From Nitrospira_D sp019636945 (GTDB lineage Bacteria; Nitrospirota; Nitrospiria; Nitrospirales; Nitrospiraceae), in contig NZ_JBLFBO010000002.1 in assembly GCF_047338595.1 (NCBI RefSeq), positions 319,077 through 383,076 of the forward strand: a stretch of 64,000 nt of DNA. The letters are read 5' to 3'. A model generated the notes under the pieces. The model searched no databases. It saw only the letters and a program-made list of their open reading frames with translations, and was not told where the DNA came from. The position numbers and the translations under genes are program-made. This document shows, piece by piece, positions 1 through 7,955 of the stretch. Numbering within the stretch: the stretch's first letter is position 1; the number at the start of each line of letters is the position of its first letter.

Positions 1-1228
1 CCAGGATATACAACACGCCGACCAGACCGGACCCTATCTGCGTCGCCAACCGGATGCGCTGCCCCTCACCACCGGACAGGGTCGCTGCTGCTCGGTCCAA
101 CGTCAGATAGTCCAATCCCACGTTCACCAAGAATCCTAACCGTTCCCGAATCTCCTTCAGAATTCGATGCGCGATGACTAGCTCCCGATCAGTAAACTTG
201 AGCGACAAGAAAAAATCAGCCGCCGCACGAACGGATAGCCTGGTCACCTCGGCAATCGACTTCTTGGCGAGCTGGATGGACAAGCTTTCCGGTCTCAGCC
301 TCGCACCATCGCAGGTCTCGCACGGCTCAAGCAGCGTGAAATCTTCCTCCTCTTCGTTTCCCGGGGAAACGGCATAACCGATCCCGTCACAGGCAGGGCA
401 TGCGCCATGCGGGCTATTGAAGGAAAAGACGCGTGGCGTGACCTCCGGATAACTCACCCCGCACTTGATGCAAGCCAACCGGTCGCTGTAGAGCCTGGTT
501 TGACCATTCTCGGTCAATACACCGACCAGCCCACCGGTCAGTTTGACCGATGTTTCAACAGAATCCGCCAAGCGGCGCATCAACGCATCCCCCGGCTTCA
601 TCACCAATCGATCGACTATGATTTCAATCGTGTGTTTTTTCTGCTTGTCGAGCGAGATGTCCTCGCCGAGATCCACGATCTTTTCGTCGATCCTGGCGCG
701 CACGTACCCGGCCTTGCGCATCTCCAACAATTCTTTCCGATACTCACCCTTCCGCCCTCGAACAATCGGCGCCAGGATCTGGAATTTCATGCCTTCCGGC
801 TGCGCGGCAATGGCATCGACCATTTGCTGGACGGTTTGCGCCGTGATTTCCTCACCACATTGAAAGCAGTAGGGTCGCCCCACACGGGCGAAAAGGAGAC
901 GGAGATAATCATAGATCTCTGTAACAGTCCCGACGGTGGAACGGGGATTGTGGCTCGTGCTTTTCTGCTCGATGGAAATTGCGGGAGACAGGCCTTCGAT
1001 CGAATCGACGTCCGGCTTGCCCATCTGTTCCAGAAACTGCCTGGCATAGGCGGAAAGCGATTCGACATAACGCCGCTGGCCTTCGGCATAAATCGTATCG
1101 AAGGCAAGCGACGACTTACCCGATCCGCTCAAGCCGGTGATGACCACCAGCTTGTCCCGTGGAATCTCGACGTCGATGTTCTTGAGATTGTGTTCCCGCG
1201 CACCCTTGATGATGATGGAATTGCCCAT
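1..1228 (-). CDS. uvrA: UvrABC excinuclease subunit A, N-terminal part (runs off left edge)
   Basis: UvrA is the damage-recognition ATPase of nucleotide excision repair. The minus strand from the ATG at 1226-1228 reads an uninterrupted UvrA N-terminus of about 409 codons. It has the Walker A stretch GLSGSGKSSLAFDTIYAEGQ near residue 30, the motif KSTSHNPRSTVGT, a zinc module (CIKCG, then CPACDGIG), a second CETCDGARLR, and the first ABC signature LSGGEGQRIRLA just before the edge. The spacing is odd. In E. coli UvrA roughly 115 residues separate CDGLG from the next CxxC of the CxGTRL motif; here only about 18 do, and the reading frame stays open. The gene is therefore about 95 residues short in this segment. 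The rest of the protein lies outside the window. The family call is secure. Confidence 0.95.
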   Translation of the reverse strand, partial: MGNSIIIKGAREHNLKNIDVEIPRDKLVVITGLSGSGKSSLAFDTIYAEGQRRYVESLSAYARQFLEQMGKPDVDSIEGLSPAISIEQKSTSHNPRSTVGTVTEIYDYLRLLFARVGRPYCFQCGEEITAQTVQQMVDAIAAQPEGMKFQILAPIVRGRKGEYRKELLEMRKAGYVRARIDEKIVDLGEDISLDKQKKHTIEIIVDRLVMKPGDALMRRLADSVETSVKLTGGLVGVLTENGQTRLYSDRLACIKCGVSYPEVTPRVFSFNSPHGACPACDGIGYAVSPGNEEEEDFTLLEPCETCDGARLRPESLSIQLAKKSIAEVTRLSVRAAADFFLSLKFTDRELVIAHRILKEIRERLGFLVNVGLDYLTLDRAAATLSGGEGQRIRLATQIGSGLVGVLYIL

Positions 1229-1324
1229 AAGGGCAGGGATTATAGCACCTCTGTTTTGCCAGGTGACACTTTGCCTGACCCGGCGGGCACGGCCCACTTC
1301 AGTTTTGTGGATTTTCACCGATAC

Positions 1325-2164
1325 ATGAAGGCCGGTCCAATCTCCCCCACGCACCAGTACCCTCTGGACACCATGCTTGATGCGTTAGGTCTCTTCAAAC
1401 GGAATATCAATCAGCTGTTTGGAATATGCGTCGACATCATGAATACCGGACGCTCGCTCCAGTTGCTGTCGTCATCCATGCAGATTCTGGCCATTAATGG
1501 CGTCGCCCAAGCCGCGAAAGTCGGAGGCGGCAAAGGCCGCCCCATCTTGGCGCTCGTTGAGATTCTCAATCACACGCCTAGGGAGATTAAGCCCGAGGTG
1601 GAAGCCATCGAACAGGTCTGCGCTGAACTCGCTCGACTCACCGCCCACAGCTCGAATATCGTATGGCGATACTACCAGCTGATCGCCAGTGTGCTGGCGG
1701 CGATGCCTCAGGACGGCCAGTCGTCTTGTCTTGCGGACCGGCACCTGTCTTCTCATCTGCGCTTCACAACCCCAGAAGACATCACCCGGTTGATGACGGA
1801 TCCATCGTTCCAGTTGGGTGAACCGCTGGAACGGGACAACCGAGGTTCCATCGCGGCGATTTGCCAGACGAACCTGACTGAACTGCATACACGATTGAGC
1901 GAAGCCTTGCGCTGTCTCAATGAAACACGCCGTGCGTTGCACGGCCTGAAGATGATCGGCCTCACCGCCCGCTATCTGGCCTTCTGCATCGCCTCCGAAG
2001 CCGCTGCACTGGGAGAGGCCGGCATGAACTTCAAGACACTCGCGGCAGAGATCGGTCATGTGGTGGACGAACTGGACGCCAGAATGCGTGCCATGAAGAG
2101 CTCGATCGACAGTGGGCAGAGCTTGGTGGAGTTGCTGCTGAAAGGGAATAGTGATGCAAAGTAA
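1325..2164 (+). CDS. MCP-like cytosolic helical signalling protein
   Basis: A 279-residue, mostly alpha-helical protein with no membrane segment. Two stretches resemble the packed helices of methyl-accepting chemotaxis signalling domains: LQLLSSSMQILAINGVAQAA near residue 40, and TARYLAFCIASEAAALGEAG near residue 225. The canonical hairpin tip is not obvious, so this is a distant relative at best. The open frame extends upstream to 407, but that part is antisense to uvrA, so the ATG at 1325 is used. There is no strong ribosome site. The stop overlaps the start of the next gene, which is an ODP-like metallo-beta-lactamase fold protein. ODP proteins are known partners of chemotaxis-type receptors, so an oxygen or redox sensing pair is plausible. 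That function is inferred. Confidence 0.6.
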   Translation: MKAGPISPTHQYPLDTMLDALGLFKRNINQLFGICVDIMNTGRSLQLLSSSMQILAINGVAQAAKVGGGKGRPILALVEILNHTPREIKPEVEAIEQVCAELARLTAHSSNIVWRYYQLIASVLAAMPQDGQSSCLADRHLSSHLRFTTPEDITRLMTDPSFQLGEPLERDNRGSIAAICQTNLTELHTRLSEALRCLNETRRALHGLKMIGLTARYLAFCIASEAAALGEAGMNFKTLAAEIGHVVDELDARMRAMKSSIDSGQSLVELLLKGNSDAK

Positions 2165-2933
2165 AACGCTCTTCAATGAACACGGTCATCAATGGATCGT
2201 GATCGGTCGCGACCCTCACAAGGACGCTCACGTCATCGATACAAATGAGTACGTCATCATCAGTCGCGGGCAAGCCATGTTACTGGATCCCGGTGGCATC
2301 CAAATATTTCCCCAAGTCCTCGCCGAACTGGCCAAATATGTGCGCGTCCAGGATATCCGCGTCATCTTTGCCAGCCATCAAGACCCGGATATTTCGTCGT
2401 CGCTTGCCATGTGGCTCGATCTCAACCCGGACATCAAGACCTACTGTTCGTGGCTCTGGACCGGCTTTATCAGTCATTTCAGCACCGGCACCGCCATTGA
2501 ACTCACCGCGATTCCCGACGAGGGTATGCGCATCAAAATCGGTGATCTTGGCGTGGAAGTCGAAGCCGTCCCCGCGCATTACTGCCACTCCTCAGGAAAC
2601 TTTTCGCTCTACGACCCTCTCGCCGGCATCTTATTTTCCGGCGACATCGGATCCGCCTTGGTCCCCAGCCATGAAGCCAGCTTAATCGTGACGGACTTCG
2701 ATCACCATATCCAATATATGAGAGGGTTCCATCTCAGATGGATGCCTTCGACCACCGCCTTACGGAGCTGGACTCAGCGGATTCGCGCACTAAAGCCCAG
2801 GATGATCTGCCCACAACACGGCTCCGTCTTTCAGGGCGAGATGGTCACCAGATTGCTCGACTGGCTCGACAGTCTTGAAGTGGGGCAATGGACAGGCTCG
2901 ACCCCGACCCACGATATTCCGAAGGCAGCGTAA
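2154..2933 (+). CDS. Metallo-beta-lactamase fold protein, oxygen-binding di-iron (ODP) type
   Basis: A 259-residue metallo-hydrolase-fold protein. Probable metal-site motifs are ASHQDPDISSSL (near residue 76), an HYCHSSGNF stretch near 142, GDIGSAL near 164, and a late CPQHGSVF. The SHQDPD variant of the usual HxHxDH motif is typical of flavodiiron and ODP-like proteins, which bind a di-iron centre rather than hydrolysing lactams. The start is taken at ATG 2154; a GTG lies one codon earlier at 2151. The start overlaps the end of the MCP-like gene, which points to translational coupling and a shared role. No flavodoxin domain is attached, so it is not a complete flavodiiron reductase. The fold is secure; the sensory role is an inference from context. 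Confidence 0.75.
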   Translation: MQSKTLFNEHGHQWIVIGRDPHKDAHVIDTNEYVIISRGQAMLLDPGGIQIFPQVLAELAKYVRVQDIRVIFASHQDPDISSSLAMWLDLNPDIKTYCSWLWTGFISHFSTGTAIELTAIPDEGMRIKIGDLGVEVEAVPAHYCHSSGNFSLYDPLAGILFSGDIGSALVPSHEASLIVTDFDHHIQYMRGFHLRWMPSTTALRSWTQRIRALKPRMICPQHGSVFQGEMVTRLLDWLDSLEVGQWTGSTPTHDIPKAA

Positions 2934-3101
2934 AACCTACTCGGCTCACACAACTTCTCCCGGTACCCCAGGGACAGTCAGGAACCAACATGTTTGACTC
3001 GACACGATGAGTGTTTGGATCCCCCTTGCTGCCATCTCACCTTGACAAAGCTTAAAACCGGGTGCTACCACCGTGATATGGTGGGAGCCGAGCGTCATTC
3101 T

Positions 3102-3854
3102 ATGACTCAAGACCCGCAAACTCCGGCGAAGGTGGTATCAACCTGGTCGGGCCAGGCCCGAGAGGATGCCGTTCAGAGGATGTTCACATCCATTGCCGGA
3201 GCCTACGACCTGAACAACACGCTGTTGAGTTTCGGGCTCCATTATTATTGGAAGAAGATCACCGCCTCCTTCATTACGCCGGTCGGCCGGGGAACCGCCC
3301 TTGATGTCGGATCAGGCACGGCTGACCTCGCACTCCTGATTGAGTCCCGCATGGGACCGAAGGGTCGAGTGATCGCCTCAGACCTGAACCATGCCATGCT
3401 CGCTGAAGGCCTCAAGAAGATCAGCGACAAAGGCCTCAGCGACAAAATCACCTGCCTGCAAGCCAGCGCGGAACATCTTGGATTCGGTGACAATACCTTC
3501 GATGCGGTCACCACAGGGTTCTGCATGCGAAACGTCGGGGATCTACCGCAAGCCGTTCGGGAAATTCGCCGGGTGATGAAGCCCGGCGGCCGGTTTGTGT
3601 GCCTGGAGTTCTCCCGCCCGGTCTTCGGCTGGTTGAGAACGCTGTACGACTGGTATTCTTTCAAGCTCTTGCCTTTCATCGGCACGATCGTCGCCCGCGA
3701 CCGTACCGGCGTCTATGAATACCTTCCTGCCTCGATCCGGACGTTTCCCGATCAAGAACGGTTGTGCCAGATCCTCCGTGATGCAGGATTTCGTCAGGTG
3801 TCGTACAAGAACCTCAGCGGCGGTATCGTCGCTATTCATATCGCCACCAAGTGA
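3102..3854 (+). CDS. ubiE: Demethylmenaquinone/ubiquinone C-methyltransferase, UbiE/MenG family
   Basis: About 250 residues of class I SAM-dependent methyltransferase. It methylates the quinone ring in the last steps of menaquinone or ubiquinone synthesis. Family marks are FTSIAGAYDLNNTLLSFGLH near the start, the SAM-binding ALDVGSGTADLAL, TGFCMRNVGDL, and LEFSRPVFGW. The ending GGIVAIHIATK is the usual C-terminus of this family. The frame is open from 2994, but the family begins close to the ATG at 3102; an ATG at 3078 is an alternative. The gene stands alone between the ODP gene and a radical SAM gene. Which quinone is made cannot be read from this gene. Confidence 0.93.
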   Translation: MTQDPQTPAKVVSTWSGQAREDAVQRMFTSIAGAYDLNNTLLSFGLHYYWKKITASFITPVGRGTALDVGSGTADLALLIESRMGPKGRVIASDLNHAMLAEGLKKISDKGLSDKITCLQASAEHLGFGDNTFDAVTTGFCMRNVGDLPQAVREIRRVMKPGGRFVCLEFSRPVFGWLRTLYDWYSFKLLPFIGTIVARDRTGVYEYLPASIRTFPDQERLCQILRDAGFRQVSYKNLSGGIVAIHIATK

Positions 3855-3859
3855 AGAGC

Positions 3860-3941
3860 AGATGGCGTATGGCCGATGGTACCAACCAGAAACGTTCCAT
3901 CGTTTTCCTGCCATACGCCACTAGCCATTAGCTATCGGCTC
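3860..3941. repeat. Intergenic stuttered palindrome 1
   Basis: The spacer after ubiE holds two arms that are imperfect inverted copies. The left arm contains GATGGCGTATGGC and the right arm contains GCCATACGCCAC. Within each arm a short word (ATGGC/TATGGC on one side, GCCAT/GCCATTAGC on the other) recurs with small changes. It is built in the same style as the spacers at 5575, 7863 and 11669. No coding frame is convincing. Confidence 0.6.
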
Positions 3942-3945
3942 TACT

Positions 3946-5571
3946 ATGAACTCTGTTTTATATATCTTCCTTCCCTGCAAGAAGGTCTATCCGATCGGAA
4001 TCACCTACCTGGCGGACTTCATTCATCGACGAAAACCGGAGGTTCGCCAGCGCATCCTCGATCTGTCGCTGTTTCCGGTCAACCGGCGCAGCCAGGCCAT
4101 TCGTGACGCCGCGACGGAGTTCAAACCGGACCTGGTCTGCTTTTCATGGCGCGATATCCAAATTTTCTCGCCACACGAAGGGGATTCCTCGCTGGAACAT
4201 GCGTTCAACTTCTATTTCGCGAGCAACCCGCTCAAGCGGATCGCCGCCTCATTTGCGGGGGTGAAGCAACTCTATCGGTACTATAGTCATATCTATACGA
4301 TCCTGTCCTATCCGGCATTGATCCGAAAAGAATTCCCTAAAGCTCAGATCATGATCGGAGGCGGAGCGTTCACCGCGTTCGCTGATCAACTCATCGAAAA
4401 GCTTCCGGAAGGTACGATCGGCATCCTGGGCGAAGGGGAGGACGCAATCCTCAAGCTGCTCGAAGGCCGTTCGATCGACGACGAGCGCTACATCATCAAA
4501 GAAGGGGGCCGGGTCCGAAAAGGTTCCCATGGTTCGCCTCCGCTGCTCGATGCCCCGGCCGTTGACCTCCCCTATTTGACCTCTATTTTTCCTCAGTGGC
4601 AGGAGTACCAGGGCGAATCGATCGGGGTCCAGTCGAAACGAGGCTGTCCCTATGACTGTGCTTTCTGCCTGTATCCCTACATTGAGGGCAAGCGCGTGCG
4701 GTATCGGCCACCGGACATGGTCGTGAAAGATATCTCCCAGCATTATCATCAGTGGGGAACCCGCCGTTTTTGGTTTACTGATGCCCAATTTATTACGGGG
4801 AAGGAAGCCTATCCGCAGTGTACGGAAATCATGGAGCGCATCATCAGCGAGAAGCTGGAGATCGAGTGGTCCGGCTATATCCGCACCTCCTTGATCACAC
4901 CGGACTTCGCCAAGCTGATGGTTCGCTCTGGCGTCGGCGACTTGGAAGTTGCTATCACCTCCGGCTCGCAGGAAGTACTCAACAATCTCCACATGGGGTT
5001 TAAGCTGGAGCGACTCTATGACGGGTGTCGCTACCTGGCGGAGGCTGGCTTCAAGGGTAAGGTGATCCTCAACTATTCATTGAATAGCCCCAAAGAAACG
5101 GAGGAAACCCTCCTTCAAAGCGTCGAGTCGTACAAAGTGGTGGCATCGATCCTCGGCGAAGAACGAGTCTTCCCTTTGATGTTTTTCTTGGGCATCCAGC
5201 CCAATACCGATCTTGAACAACGTCTGTTGGAAGAGGGCTATCTGTCAGCCGGCTACAACCCCTTGATGCTGACGCCGACCAGTATCCGGAAACTCCTCTA
5301 TAACCCTGCACCATTGAATTCATTTATTGCCAAAGCATGCCTTCGTGCCTGGGAACGAAAACAGGGGAGCCGAGACCCACGCAAATGGACAGGCTCCCTC
5401 TCCCAGACGACCGACCAATCGAATGTGTATGCCGACAAAAACTTGAGCAAAGGGATTGAAGGGAACTCCGGACGAGATGCCCTTCTCTCCCTTGAAGAGA
5501 TCCTTCGCTCCCGCCGACCTGTTTCAGCTCCCTCCCAGACAACTGATCCGCGAGCAAGTTCCATCGGTTAG
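3946..5571 (+). CDS. Cobalamin-binding-domain radical SAM protein
   Basis: A 541-residue radical SAM enzyme of the B12-binding class. The N-terminal 170 residues look like the cobalamin-binding Rossmann fold, ending in MIGGGAFTAFADQL and ILGEGEDAIL. The radical SAM core follows with the 4Fe-4S motif CPYDCAFC near residue 235, then WFTDAQFITG and VAITSGSQEVLNNLHMG. The last 70 residues are polar and low in recognisable structure. Members of this class carry out methylations, ring cyclisations or lipid and tetrapyrrole modifications; the substrate here is unknown. The ATG at 3946 follows a repeat-filled spacer. It lies upstream of the Usp fusion and a second radical SAM protein, so these genes may belong to one physiology, but the spacers argue against one operon. 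Confidence 0.85.
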   Translation: MNSVLYIFLPCKKVYPIGITYLADFIHRRKPEVRQRILDLSLFPVNRRSQAIRDAATEFKPDLVCFSWRDIQIFSPHEGDSSLEHAFNFYFASNPLKRIAASFAGVKQLYRYYSHIYTILSYPALIRKEFPKAQIMIGGGAFTAFADQLIEKLPEGTIGILGEGEDAILKLLEGRSIDDERYIIKEGGRVRKGSHGSPPLLDAPAVDLPYLTSIFPQWQEYQGESIGVQSKRGCPYDCAFCLYPYIEGKRVRYRPPDMVVKDISQHYHQWGTRRFWFTDAQFITGKEAYPQCTEIMERIISEKLEIEWSGYIRTSLITPDFAKLMVRSGVGDLEVAITSGSQEVLNNLHMGFKLERLYDGCRYLAEAGFKGKVILNYSLNSPKETEETLLQSVESYKVVASILGEERVFPLMFFLGIQPNTDLEQRLLEEGYLSAGYNPLMLTPTSIRKLLYNPAPLNSFIAKACLRAWERKQGSRDPRKWTGSLSQTTDQSNVYADKNLSKGIEGNSGRDALLSLEEILRSRRPVSAPSQTTDPRASSIG

Positions 5572-5574
5572 CTT

Positions 5575-5657
5575 CGTCATTGGTCATGAGTCAATGATCA
5601 CTAAGCAGGCTGACCGCCTTGCTTGCCGATGACTAATGACAAGTGACTATTGACTAC
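5575..5657. repeat. Intergenic stuttered palindrome 2
   Basis: The spacer has two arms made of variants of a GTCATTGGTCA/GTCAATGATCA word. The left arm is around 5575-5605 and the right, in inverse orientation (GATGACTAATGACAAGTGAC), is around 5626-5657. A GC-rich loop separates them. The same words recur in the spacer at 11669-11745. Confidence 0.65.
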
Positions 5658-5797
5658 TCCGCGTCTTGCAATCCAGTTTAAGCCGATGCTATCATTCCGC
5701 TTCTCTGGAGGCTGGGACAGCGCTTCAAGCATCTGTTTTTTCAGACCATTACGTCCCTAGAACCTCTGTACAACTTGCGCCTTAAGGAGGCGCCTCA

Positions 5798-7864
5798 ATG
5801 TATAAGACGATCTATATTCCGGTCGATAACTCCGACCATTCAAATACAGCAGTGGATGTCGGTGTCCATCTGGCAAAAACCTTCGGCTCCAAGATTGTGG
5901 GAAGCCATGTTTATGCCGCGAAGATGCACGACAAGCGTTTCAAACAGATGGAAGCCGGCTTGCCGGAAGAATACCACGATGAAACGGAGCTCGACCGCCA
6001 GCGCCAGATTCATGACTCGCTGATCACGCGGGGTCTCCAAATCATCACCGATTCCTATCTCGACTACGTCGACAAGAAGTGTAATGAAGCCAATCTGCCG
6101 ATTGAGCGGCGATCGCTCGAGGGACGGAACTGGAAGGTCTTGTCAGAAGATATCAATACCAACGGCTACGACCTCGTCATCATGGGTGCCTTAGGCGTCG
6201 GAGCCGTCAAGGACAGCGTCATCGGGAGTAACACCGAACGCGTCGTTCGTCGTGTCCGTAACTCCGATATGCTGATCATCAAGAACACCCAGCCGATCAC
6301 GGGCGGCAAGATTGTCGTGGCGGTTGACGGGAGTCCCTATTCGTTCGGGGGATTGATGACCGGTCTCGCGATCGGAAAAGCCCTCAACATCCCGGTTGAG
6401 GCGATTTCGGCCTTCGATCCTTACTTCCACTATGCCGCCTTCCATAGCATTTCCGGTGTGCTCAACGAAGAAGCCGGTAAGGTCTTCCGATTCAAGGAGC
6501 AAGAAAAGCTACACGAGGAGATTATCGACAGCGGCTTGGCAAAGATCTACCAATCACATCTGGACATCTCCCGCGAAATTGCGCAGGCCGAACAGACCGA
6601 CCTCAAGACCACGCTTCTCGACGGCAAAGCATTTGAAAAAATTATTCAGTACGTCCGCAAGGACGTCCCGGCCTTGCTGATCGTCGGGCGTATCGGTGTC
6701 CATAGCGACGAAGATATGGACGTCGGCAGCAACACCGAGAACCTGTTGCGGAGTGCACCCTGTAACGTGCTCATTTCCAATCGTAAATATGTTCCCCCGA
6801 TCGATACGCAAGCCGAATACACCATCGCCTGGACGGAAGAAGCGTTGCGACGGATGGAAAAGATTCCTATCTTTGCGCGTGGCGTGGCAAAAACAGCCAT
6901 TCATCGGTATGCCATTGAAAAGGGACACACGATTATCAGCAACACGGTAGTCGATGCTGCGGTGGGACACATTCTTCCAAAAGGCGCCATGGACGCCATG
7001 CGGGCGCTTGGCGGAAGCTTGGATGCGGCAGGGGTTGATCGCGACAGGATGCAGGCCGACCAAGCCGTAACTCAAGATCTCATGGGACCGACTTTAAGCG
7101 GGATCATGACGCAGATCGTGGAAGAGAAGCCCAAGGAAATCAGCGCATCGACGCAGGCTTACCTTGACCGAATGGCACAGACCTATTTCGTGTGTGACGG
7201 ATGCGGGTACATCGGGAAAGGTGATACGCCCGTTAAGTGCCCCGTGTGCAGTGCCGATGGGACCAAATTCAAGCAGGTTGATAAGAAGATTTTTGAAGTG
7301 GCTGCGACTGCGGAAGGTGAGTTGGAAACCGACGTGGCCTACGACGATGTGCCGATGCAGTGGACCAAGGATGCGAAAGAGGCCATCCGTGCCGTCCCAG
7401 CCGGCTTCCAGCGGAGACGGGCCAAGGCAAGAATTGAAAAAACGGCTCGAAAATTGGGGATGACGACCATCACACTCGAATACGCGGCTCCGATGATCAA
7501 AGAAGCCGCATCTGAAGACTACACACCGATTTTCTCCAATAAAGGCACCGGTACTGCCCCGGCAGCGGAAGGGATGCTGACCGCAGCCAATGGGAATGGG
7601 ACGAACGGTCATGCTGAAAGCACATCCCCTTATACCTGGACGAGCGACGCACAGGCCCGATTAGATCGAGCTCCGGAAGGCTTCATGCGCGATTGTACCA
7701 AGGCCCTGATTCTCAAACATGCCGAGAAAATCGGTGCGACCGTGATCACGCTCGAGGTTGCGAACGAAGGCATTGAACAAGCAAAAGGCTATATGGCAGA
7801 AGCAATGAAGACCGGCAACCTCAAAGACATGATCGCCGACCTGACCGGCAAGGGAAGTGCCTAG
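5798..7864 (+). CDS. Tandem universal stress protein fused to rubredoxin-like and three PCP_red-like domains
   Basis: A 688-residue multi-domain protein. Residues 1-165 and about 170-330 are two UspA folds; each ends in a glycine-rich nucleotide-binding loop (GVGAVKDSVIGSNTERVVRR and GVHSDEDMDVGSNTENLL). A zinc or iron ribbon of rubredoxin type sits near 466-490 (CDGCGYIG, then CPVC). Three copies of a helical unit resembling the PCP_red domain of light-independent protochlorophyllide reductase follow the pattern W-x-x-(D/E)-A-x-x-x-(L/I)-x-x-x-P-x-x-(F)-x-R. They lie near 340-385 (TIAWTEEALRRMEKIP), 519-560 (WTKDAKEAIRAVPAGFQRRR) and 611-655 (WTSDAQARLDRAPEGFMRD). The start has a good ribosome site (AAGGAGG). 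The next gene, a radical SAM protein, carries the same unit at its C-terminus. Function unknown; a redox or nucleotide-responsive partner of the radical SAM enzyme is a guess. Confidence 0.88.
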   Translation: MYKTIYIPVDNSDHSNTAVDVGVHLAKTFGSKIVGSHVYAAKMHDKRFKQMEAGLPEEYHDETELDRQRQIHDSLITRGLQIITDSYLDYVDKKCNEANLPIERRSLEGRNWKVLSEDINTNGYDLVIMGALGVGAVKDSVIGSNTERVVRRVRNSDMLIIKNTQPITGGKIVVAVDGSPYSFGGLMTGLAIGKALNIPVEAISAFDPYFHYAAFHSISGVLNEEAGKVFRFKEQEKLHEEIIDSGLAKIYQSHLDISREIAQAEQTDLKTTLLDGKAFEKIIQYVRKDVPALLIVGRIGVHSDEDMDVGSNTENLLRSAPCNVLISNRKYVPPIDTQAEYTIAWTEEALRRMEKIPIFARGVAKTAIHRYAIEKGHTIISNTVVDAAVGHILPKGAMDAMRALGGSLDAAGVDRDRMQADQAVTQDLMGPTLSGIMTQIVEEKPKEISASTQAYLDRMAQTYFVCDGCGYIGKGDTPVKCPVCSADGTKFKQVDKKIFEVAATAEGELETDVAYDDVPMQWTKDAKEAIRAVPAGFQRRRAKARIEKTARKLGMTTITLEYAAPMIKEAASEDYTPIFSNKGTGTAPAAEGMLTAANGNGTNGHAESTSPYTWTSDAQARLDRAPEGFMRDCTKALILKHAEKIGATVITLEVANEGIEQAKGYMAEAMKTGNLKDMIADLTGKGSA

Positions 7865-7953
7865 TGCTGGGTGCTGAGTCCTGAGCGTAGCGGACGTCGG
7901 CCAAGCCCCTTTCCGTTACTCAGTCCTCAGTCCTCAGTCCTCATCACTAACAC
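7863..7953. repeat. Intergenic stuttered palindrome 3
   Basis: Left arm: GTGCTGGGTGCTGAGTCCTG. Right arm: three tandem copies of CAGTCCT/CAGTCCTCAGTCCTC running to 7945. The arms are inverse complements of the same seven-base word (roughly GGACTGA). It lies directly between the Usp fusion and the radical SAM gene. Confidence 0.65.
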
Positions 7954-7955
7954 GC

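Noticed and set aside
407..1324. Upstream part of a long plus-strand open frame ending at 2164
   Set aside because: It is antisense to uvrA, whose protein is unmistakable on the other strand. Only the part from 1325 is kept as a gene.
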